From: Massospora cicadina
Lineage: Eukaryota > Entomophthoromycota > Entomophthoromycetes > Entomophthorales > Entomophthoraceae
Direction of reading: 5' to 3'
Assembly: GCA_022478985.1 (NCBI GenBank)
Contig: JAKSZP010002684.1
Coordinates: 186,001 to 250,000, forward strand
Length of the DNA: 64,000 nucleotides
The position numbers were made by a program, and so were the translations under genes. Of the stretch, positions 59,385 through 64,000 are shown one piece after another; the stretch's first letter is position 1, and every line of letters begins with the position of its first letter. The notes below the pieces were generated by a model. It searched no databases, was not told where the DNA came from, and saw only the letters and a list, made by a program, of their open reading frames with translations.

Positions 59385-60146
59385 GACCGCCAGTTTTTTA
59401 AGATTTTTGTCTATTCCGCCAGGTTCTCCGGGGCGTTTTTGAACGTTGGAGGCTGTGGGCCTTCCACCTGCTCCTCTTACCTTGCTTGCCTAACTGCTCC
59501 CTGACATGGGCGCAGACTAATCTCCCCTGTGAGATTATCAAACTAGATTTAGTCTTGAATTGAATAGGTTGCAAAAGTGATTGCAACGAGAAAGAAAAGT
59601 TTAGCTTAAGTAGATACTCGTTAAATGGGTGAGATTGGCCGAGCCAAGTAGTTTAATAATATGAATGAGCTCGCCTTGACATAAGGTGATATGGCAATAC
59701 CAATCTTTGAACAAACATTTAGTGGATAGCCTTCAAATCAAGCTATAAGGTGAAATTGACATATGACAAATAATTAGTAGATCGCCTTGAATTAAGGTGA
59801 TCATGAATTTAGTAAATAGTAGACTCTACAGAACCAATGAGAATACAGAAGAAATGAATAGTCTAAGCATGAGGGTCAGTATCAACCAAAGTCGCTGATA
59901 TATAAGCGAGACAAGAAGATTTAAATAGGAAATAGTTAGTAAAAGAGAGGAACACCAAGTATCCACTGTAAATCTTAAGTTACAATAAAGAAGTGTCATC
60001 AGGGAAATTACTCCTAATTATTATATTTATCTAAGTGTGTTCTAAGGACTGACGATCTTCATATTGTCAGTCCTATTGCACAGTGGTCTTGACTCTGAGA
60101 AAAAACCCTTTGATGTATCTTTTAAATATCGTCAAAGTTATAACAG

Positions 60147-60164
60147 TGGTGCTCAATACAGGGT
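60147..60164 (+). other. Primer-binding site of B3
   Basis: TGGTGCTCAATACAGGGT starts one base after the LTR end, with two differences from the common form TGGTGCTCACTACAGGGG. Confidence 0.8.
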
Positions 60165-60167
60165 GTC

Positions 60168-61460
60168 CTTGACAACCACATAAATGCAAAAATTCCCCAG
60201 TCTCTGGCCATAGCATATCAGGTCTGCACCAAAGGGGACCTTCAAATCTGCTGCGCTTGCAGAGACCACAAAAATAAAATTGTTGTTGACAATTTTCGCA
60301 AACAACAAGAGGATATTCTTCAGAAGCGTGACAACGTAAAAACTCAACTTGAAAAATTGGTTAATCAGCTATCAATACTTAGACAACAGAACATGCCTTG
60401 TAGATTGCCTGGAGACGCTATTGAGTGGTTACACTGCTTGGAGTGGCAGTTGCAACCTACTTTTTGCCTGCTTCATCACCATTGTGAAGTGGAAGTAAAT
60501 GGGTCACTCAGAAAGGGCCATTTTATGCCGAATAGAAAACTGATGTGAGATGCTCAATTAATGATGGCAGCACTGGGGTTTATTATGTTCTAACCCAGAA
60601 AAACTCATGTAATGGCAGTCCTGTCCACCAAGAGACCTACGCTCCACAGGTTTGTGGTTATGAGCAGGAAGATGAGGTCTGCATCAACAAACTACCTTCA
60701 TTTGATTGCAATGAAAACATCCATGGGTTCTTAAAGCAGTTTGAATTTGCAATAAAGAGCCTCAGATCAGCTTAAGGCTAGTTTTATGATATCCTCTCTG
60801 GATGTTAAAAGTGCTTAATAAGTTACTTGCTATCTTTCAAACAGTTCTATTGCATATCAAAAGGTGAAGGTGACTGTGCTGCGGTTGTTTGGAGGCACTG
60901 CTAAGATGTCATGGCAGAAGGCTAAGTTTTTAACTATATGGTTTCATTGTAATGATACTCTCACTGAATTTTCAGATTGCTTCATGATAGAAGGCCACGT
61001 GCTAATAGGGGCAGGCACTCTAGCTGAAGACAATGTGGAAATTGTGATGACCTCTGCAGTGAAGCCTACCACGAGCTTTACTATGTTATGAATCCCTTTT
61101 TGGAGGATGATGTACACTTGCTTAGAATTGTCCAAATTTGTGCTATCTATCTGCCACCTTTCCTCCGCCCAATACAAAGCGGAAACTTACAGCAGCTGTT
61201 GCTGAACCTTTTTATCTGTGGTAATTATACTGCCCTGTTCAGAGTTCACTTAGTAACCCCCAGCCTTACTATAACTACACGCTTCGCCTTCAGCCAAGTT
61301 AACATCAGCAGTTTATCTATCAGGGGGGCCTGTTTACGCCAATTACCCACAGTTCAACTATCAGCTTGACTCATCATACAATAATCAAGGGTGCTGGCCC
61401 TATGAAGTAAATTGTTTCAAATGCCGTCGCCATGGTCACCTGTCATGGAGTTGCCCCCAT
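60168..61460 (+). pseudogene. B3 gag with coiled coil and CCHC knuckle
   Basis: A frame open from about 60168 gives LDNHINAKIPQSLAIAYQVC and then a strong coiled-coil stretch, QEDILQKRDNVKTQLEKLVN, to 60548. Further blocks: INKLPSFDCNENIHGFLKQFEFAIKSL (60680-60770), LRLFGGTAKMSWQKAKFLTIWF (60880-60940) and GAGTLAEDNVEIVMTSAVKP. The zinc knuckle CFKCRRHGHLSWSC (C-x2-C-x4-H-x4-C) lies at 61413-61454. Gag forms the particle and binds RNA. Several frameshifts and stops break it. Confidence 0.82.
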
Positions 61461-61899
61461 TGTTGGGTTCATTATGTACAGCAGGACCAGTATTACCAGG
61501 GAAAAGTCAGAACATAGTGAGATGGAACTCTCTACCTCCGCTATTCCAACCCCAAACGTCCCACCTGAACCTTTCAACATATATTCAGTGGAAGTTCCTC
61601 AGTATGACGAAGAATTCTTATATTAGCAGCTGGTTAAGAGATAAATATATTGAAATGAGCACAAGCAAACTCACATGGCAGAAAAAGGACCTAAGGAGCA
61701 ACTGAAGCCTAACGCCTGTCAAATGTTGACCAAATTTCTACAGATCAGATGGATCCGTCTTCTGATGCGCTTTCCCTGAAGGGTAAATGTCTCCCTCCAT
61801 GTGGATGTTATTGTTAAATAATACCCTAAAGTCGGTGAGGTTATTATGAGCTTCCTTGGGAATAGAAATTCTTTAATGTCCACGTATTAAACCATTAAA

Positions 61900-62545
61900 A
61901 TTAGTCTCATTCTGAGTGTACATACTGTGACATTGTTGTAGCAAAAATCTGAGTTCTCACTATACTAGATACAGGCGCTCCAGTTAACATAGTGTACACT
62001 AATTTGGTGGCAAAGTTGACATTAAAACCAGTTTTGAAAGATCAAATAGTGTATTGGACCACTGGAGAAGAAAACACGGTCTCTGAGGGAGTGCACAGCA
62101 TGCTATCATTGCAGATTGAATCAATTGTCATTGTAGCTCTAGCGATAGTGTTGCCAAATGATAATTATGACATGTTAATTGGAACTGCTACATGCGACAC
62201 TTTGATGCTAGCATTGGTATGATGTAATAGACCTTTATAATATTGGTTCAAAGGATCCCAAGTTACTTTACCTCTAGTGGAGTGCCAAAGGATTTGGTTC
62301 ACATGGGACATATCAACCTTGCATATAGTGATTGGGTAATTCTGGTGTGATATTATCAATTAAAAGGAGGACTGGGACCTCACTCAGCAGATATATGTAT
62401 ATCAAGGGCTTGCCTCTCAGGCTTCTGGGTCTGTATCTATACACTCCGGACACCAAGTCATAGTAAACACCAAGTTAGAGGTGGAAGCACCAGCTGGGCT
62501 CTATGGGAGGTGTCAGACATTCTCTTTTTGATTTAAGAAAAAGAA
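61900..62545 (+). pseudogene. B3 protease and linker
   Basis: Translation shows LDTGAPVNIV near 61967-62000, then YTNLVAKLTLKPVLKDQIVYWTTG (61992 frame) and LAIVLPNDNYDMLIG, which completes the aspartic protease fold. After that come YFTSSGVPKDLVHMGHINLAY (62265-62330) and EAPAGLYGRC near 62490, matching the B2 linker. The match ends at 62545, where LTR C begins. Confidence 0.8.
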
Positions 62546-63380
62546 TGTTGGAGGCATTAGTGCTCCCAAATCTGCTACCATGATTGGCCCATCTCTTGTC
62601 CAATCATCAAATAATATAGTGAATATCAACGATATGAGTACCCATGGTGAAAAGACCTTGGTGGATTCTTGGTGGAATCCTAGCTATTGGAAAAATATGG
62701 CTTATAACAAAATATGGCTTAAAAAGGTAGACACTAATAATAGAATTACTCTGCCTTCTTGGCCAAATTTAAGGTGTTCAATATTGCATGGATATGAACC
62801 TCTGCGAGTTGAGAAGATTTTACCTGTCGATGATTGGGTGTGAATTAACCAATAATTACCATATGAGTCTGACCACCGCTGAGGTGAGAATATTTTACTT
62901 GACGATGATAGGTTGCAATTTAAACAATCATTACCACCCAAGTCTGACCACCGCTGAGGTGTGAAGATTCTACTCAACAATGATAGGGTAAAAATTAACC
63001 AATCATTACCATGCAAGTCTGACTATCATCGAGGTGAGAAGATTTTACTCGCTGGTGATTGGATAAAATTTATCAAATCATTACCACACGGGTCAGTTTT
63101 GCCTCAAAAAAATTCATCTTCAATCTGATAGTCCAAAAGCCTATATTTCCTAATTTAGATAACTCAGCTTTATATATTTTTGCCTCAAATACCCATGGTC
63201 TCAATATCTGAACTTTAAAATAGGAAAAACTAGTATTGAGAAAAGGACCTTCTTTGGGTTTGACCTGTTTAACAATAAAAAACTTAAAAACTTTAACAAA
63301 GCGGTATTTATTACTTTTACTATAAAATAAAATTTCTCACTTTAATAAATTATTTGTGGCATCCGTCGGTGGATCCCACA
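62546..63380 (+). repeat. 5' LTR of element C
   Basis: It starts tgttggaggc and ends ggatcccaca, giving the usual TG...CA. Three bases separate it from the primer site. Inside are the hairpin atgattgg...ccaatcat (62579-62608) and a four-copy 75-base tandem array. Without the partner LTR the left edge rests on the loss of B3 similarity. Confidence 0.72.
62791..63090 (+). repeat. Tandem array, 4 x 75 bases, in LTR C
   Basis: Units begin near 62791, 62866, 62941 and 63016, exactly 75 bases apart. Common blocks are tctgaccaccgctgaggtga, gaagattttactc, and tgattgg...ccaatcattacca. Each unit can fold through tgattgg/ccaatca. By position it lies in the upstream (U3) half of the LTR, where enhancer repeats sit in other LTR elements. 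Confidence 0.85.
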
Positions 63381-63383
63381 AAC

Positions 63384-63401
63384 TGGTGCTCACTACAGGG
63401 G
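63384..63401 (+). other. Primer-binding site of element C
   Basis: TGGTGCTCACTACAGGGG is identical to the site of B1, three bases after the LTR. Confidence 0.82.
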
Positions 63402-63437
63402 TTGATCCCCCTGAATACTTTGATAAGTATTAAAGAA

Positions 63438-64000
63438 ATGGAGAGTGTCACCCATTGGGTGGGAAATGGGGAAGGGACTGAAGATGATGATCAAATGGAC
63501 AGCCCTACTGCTCTGATATTTGAAGAAGAACAATTTGAGCCCATATTAATATCTGAGTCTTAATGCATCACTTGGCCAGCCACTGAAGCTGTGAGAGACC
63601 TTAATCATAGCATCCTTAACCCTGGCGACATTGCATCTTGCAAAAGAGTGTTGTTGGTAGAGGAACGCCACTTGTTTCTCTATGAGACTAGTGTCCTCCC
63701 AGAAACCTATGGTCAGCTTACAAATTTGACCACCTACGTACGCAAGTTTTCTCACCCTGCCTTGGTCCATATGATGCATCTCTTAGCTTGCCATCATAAG
63801 GAGCTTCATCAACACCTAGATACCCATGCAGCTCTGAATTTAGCCTATGATAAGTTGTATCAACTGACCTCCAAACATCTTGAAGCAGTTAGATCTGGTG
63901 TGGAAGCTAATTGCAACTTCATCATACAGCTGCATGACCAACTTACTACTATGGACACTGGGATTGTAAAGTATGTTGAGGAGGCCATGAAGATATTCCA
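63438..64000 (+). pseudogene. Element C gag, nearly open, runs off the window
   Basis: From the ATG at 63438 the frame is open for 41 codons. It meets one TAA at 63561-63563 and then stays open to the last base, about 187 codons in all. The protein is acidic at first (GEGTEDDDQMDSP, FEEEQFEP). It then becomes helical, with VRDLNHSILNPGDIASCKRVLL and LTTYVRKFSHPALVHMM. The primer site directly upstream and the helical content suggest Gag, but no capsid signature or knuckle is reached. The single stop could be a mutation. This is the least damaged long frame of any LTR element here. Confidence 0.6.

Larger units (their letters stand above)
54336..59602 (-). mobile_element. Full-length LINE L1-A3
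   Basis: This is a 5.27-kb copy on the reverse strand. The flanks agcctaagtagatatt (54320-54335) and agcttaagtagatact (59603-59618) form a 16-bp duplication with two changes. It starts aaacttttctttctcgttgc and ends aataaatttaaaa. It interrupts the LTR 54292-60145. ORF1 has the longest uninterrupted knuckle region of the three L1-A copies. Confidence 0.93.
34370..60145 (+). mobile_element. Ty3/gypsy B1, split by B2 and by a LINE in its LTR
   Basis: B1 reads 5' LTR (34370), primer site, gag, protease, RT, RNase H, integrase to 40645. It is then interrupted by B2 (40646-53899, duplication atcag). It resumes at 53905 with the integrase C-terminus and ends in the LTR 54292-60145. The join is supported because removing B2 and one atcag restores the match to B2's own integrase (HGFGxxxK at 53905 against HGFGYKHK). 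B1 is degraded throughout and is older than B2. Confidence 0.82.
54292..60145 (+). repeat. B-type LTR shared by B1 and B3, split by L1-A3
   Basis: The halves are 54292-54335 and 59603-60145. The start, tgtcaagattctgataaggc, and the end, ccctttgatgtatc...gttataaca, match the B2 LTR on its own reading strand. Upstream is the B1 integrase end, and downstream, after one base, a primer site and the B3 gag. One LTR thus serves as the 3' LTR of B1 and the 5' LTR of B3. Confidence 0.78.
60147..62545 (+). mobile_element. Ty3/gypsy B3, truncated by element C
   Basis: B3 begins at the primer site after the LTR 54292-60145 and runs through gag and protease into the protease-RT linker. It is cut at 62545 by the LTR of element C. 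Its rest may continue beyond the window. Block order matches B1 and B2. Confidence 0.78.
62546..64000 (+). mobile_element. LTR retrotransposon C, 5' part
   Basis: An LTR (62546-63380), a primer site (63384-63401) and the start of gag are in the window, and the rest lies beyond it. The LTR differs from A and B LTRs, while the primer site equals that of B. It is inserted into B3; aagaa (62541-62545) should be its left target duplication. Confidence 0.75.

Noticed and set aside
62702..63016. Reverse-strand protein of 104 residues with internal repeats
   Set aside because: The repeats only mirror the 75-base DNA tandem array, and the frame lies antisense in an LTR.
62791..63090. CRISPR-like array
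   Set aside because: The whole 75-base unit is repeated with no unique spacers, and the context is an LTR of a eukaryotic element.
1..64000. Repeat-induced point mutation as cause of decay
   Set aside because: A few CGA to TGA changes are visible, but other stops and many indels do not fit one mutation type, and I cannot compute dinucleotide indices reliably by eye.
1..64000. A bacterial or phage origin, including defence systems
   Set aside because: All recognisable coding is LTR or LINE retrotransposon sequence, with chromodomain, polymerase III SINEs and no operons.

Overview
The window holds no recognisable host gene. It is a stack of retrotransposons in various states of decay, so it comes from a eukaryote with a large, repeat-rich genome. 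The chromodomain Ty3 element (family A) has a polymerase and integrase that look fungal. The LINEs are of the L1/Tx1 type: an ORF1 with RRM-like folds and a CCHC knuckle, then an ORF2 with endonuclease, reverse transcriptase and a C-terminal Cys/His motif. I infer a fungus with an expanded genome, but the window alone cannot prove it. Family names A, B, C and L1-A, L1-B, L1-C are mine.

Layout. (1) 1-13640: a decayed Ty3/gypsy A element on + (A1), split by a complete LINE (L1-A1, 3916-9189, 15-bp target duplication). Its leader may also carry a Ty1/copia relic. (2) 13641-15187: unannotated sequence with a tRNA-derived SINE. (3) 15188-23006: a complete A element on - (A2, duplication gcctt). 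Its 5' LTR is split by a 1.9-kb non-autonomous LTR element with its own LTR pair. (4) 23007-28509: AT-rich decayed DNA with a relic LTR, a second SINE, an orphan primer-binding site and tiny A-tailed insertions. (5) 28510-33735: complete LINE L1-B on -. (6) 34370-62545: Ty3/gypsy B elements. B1 (+) is interrupted by B2 (-, 40646-53899, duplication atcag). B2 is itself interrupted by L1-A2 (42959-48233, 17-bp duplication) and by L1-C (50050-51939, 16-bp duplication). The LTR that ends B1 (split by L1-A3) is followed directly by the primer-binding site and gag of a third B element (B3). (7) 62546-64000: a further LTR element (C), with a 4 x 75-bp tandem array in its LTR and a nearly open gag that leaves the window.

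How the parts relate. The LINEs could supply reverse transcriptase to the SINEs, because SINE and LINE 3' tails are alike. L1-C keeps only ORF1, as mammalian HAL1 elements do, yet has both ends and a target duplication, so it was presumably moved by another LINE. The 1.9-kb LTR element has no coding capacity and needs a helper. Nesting gives relative ages: A1 before L1-A1; A2 before the small LTR element; B1 before B2, and B2 before L1-A2 and L1-C. Almost every coding region is broken, so most are given as pseudogenes. I saw no wholly new system. The most interesting items are the ORF1-only LINE, the SINE/LINE tail sharing, the roughly 20-bp A-tailed micro-insertions and the shared primer-binding site.
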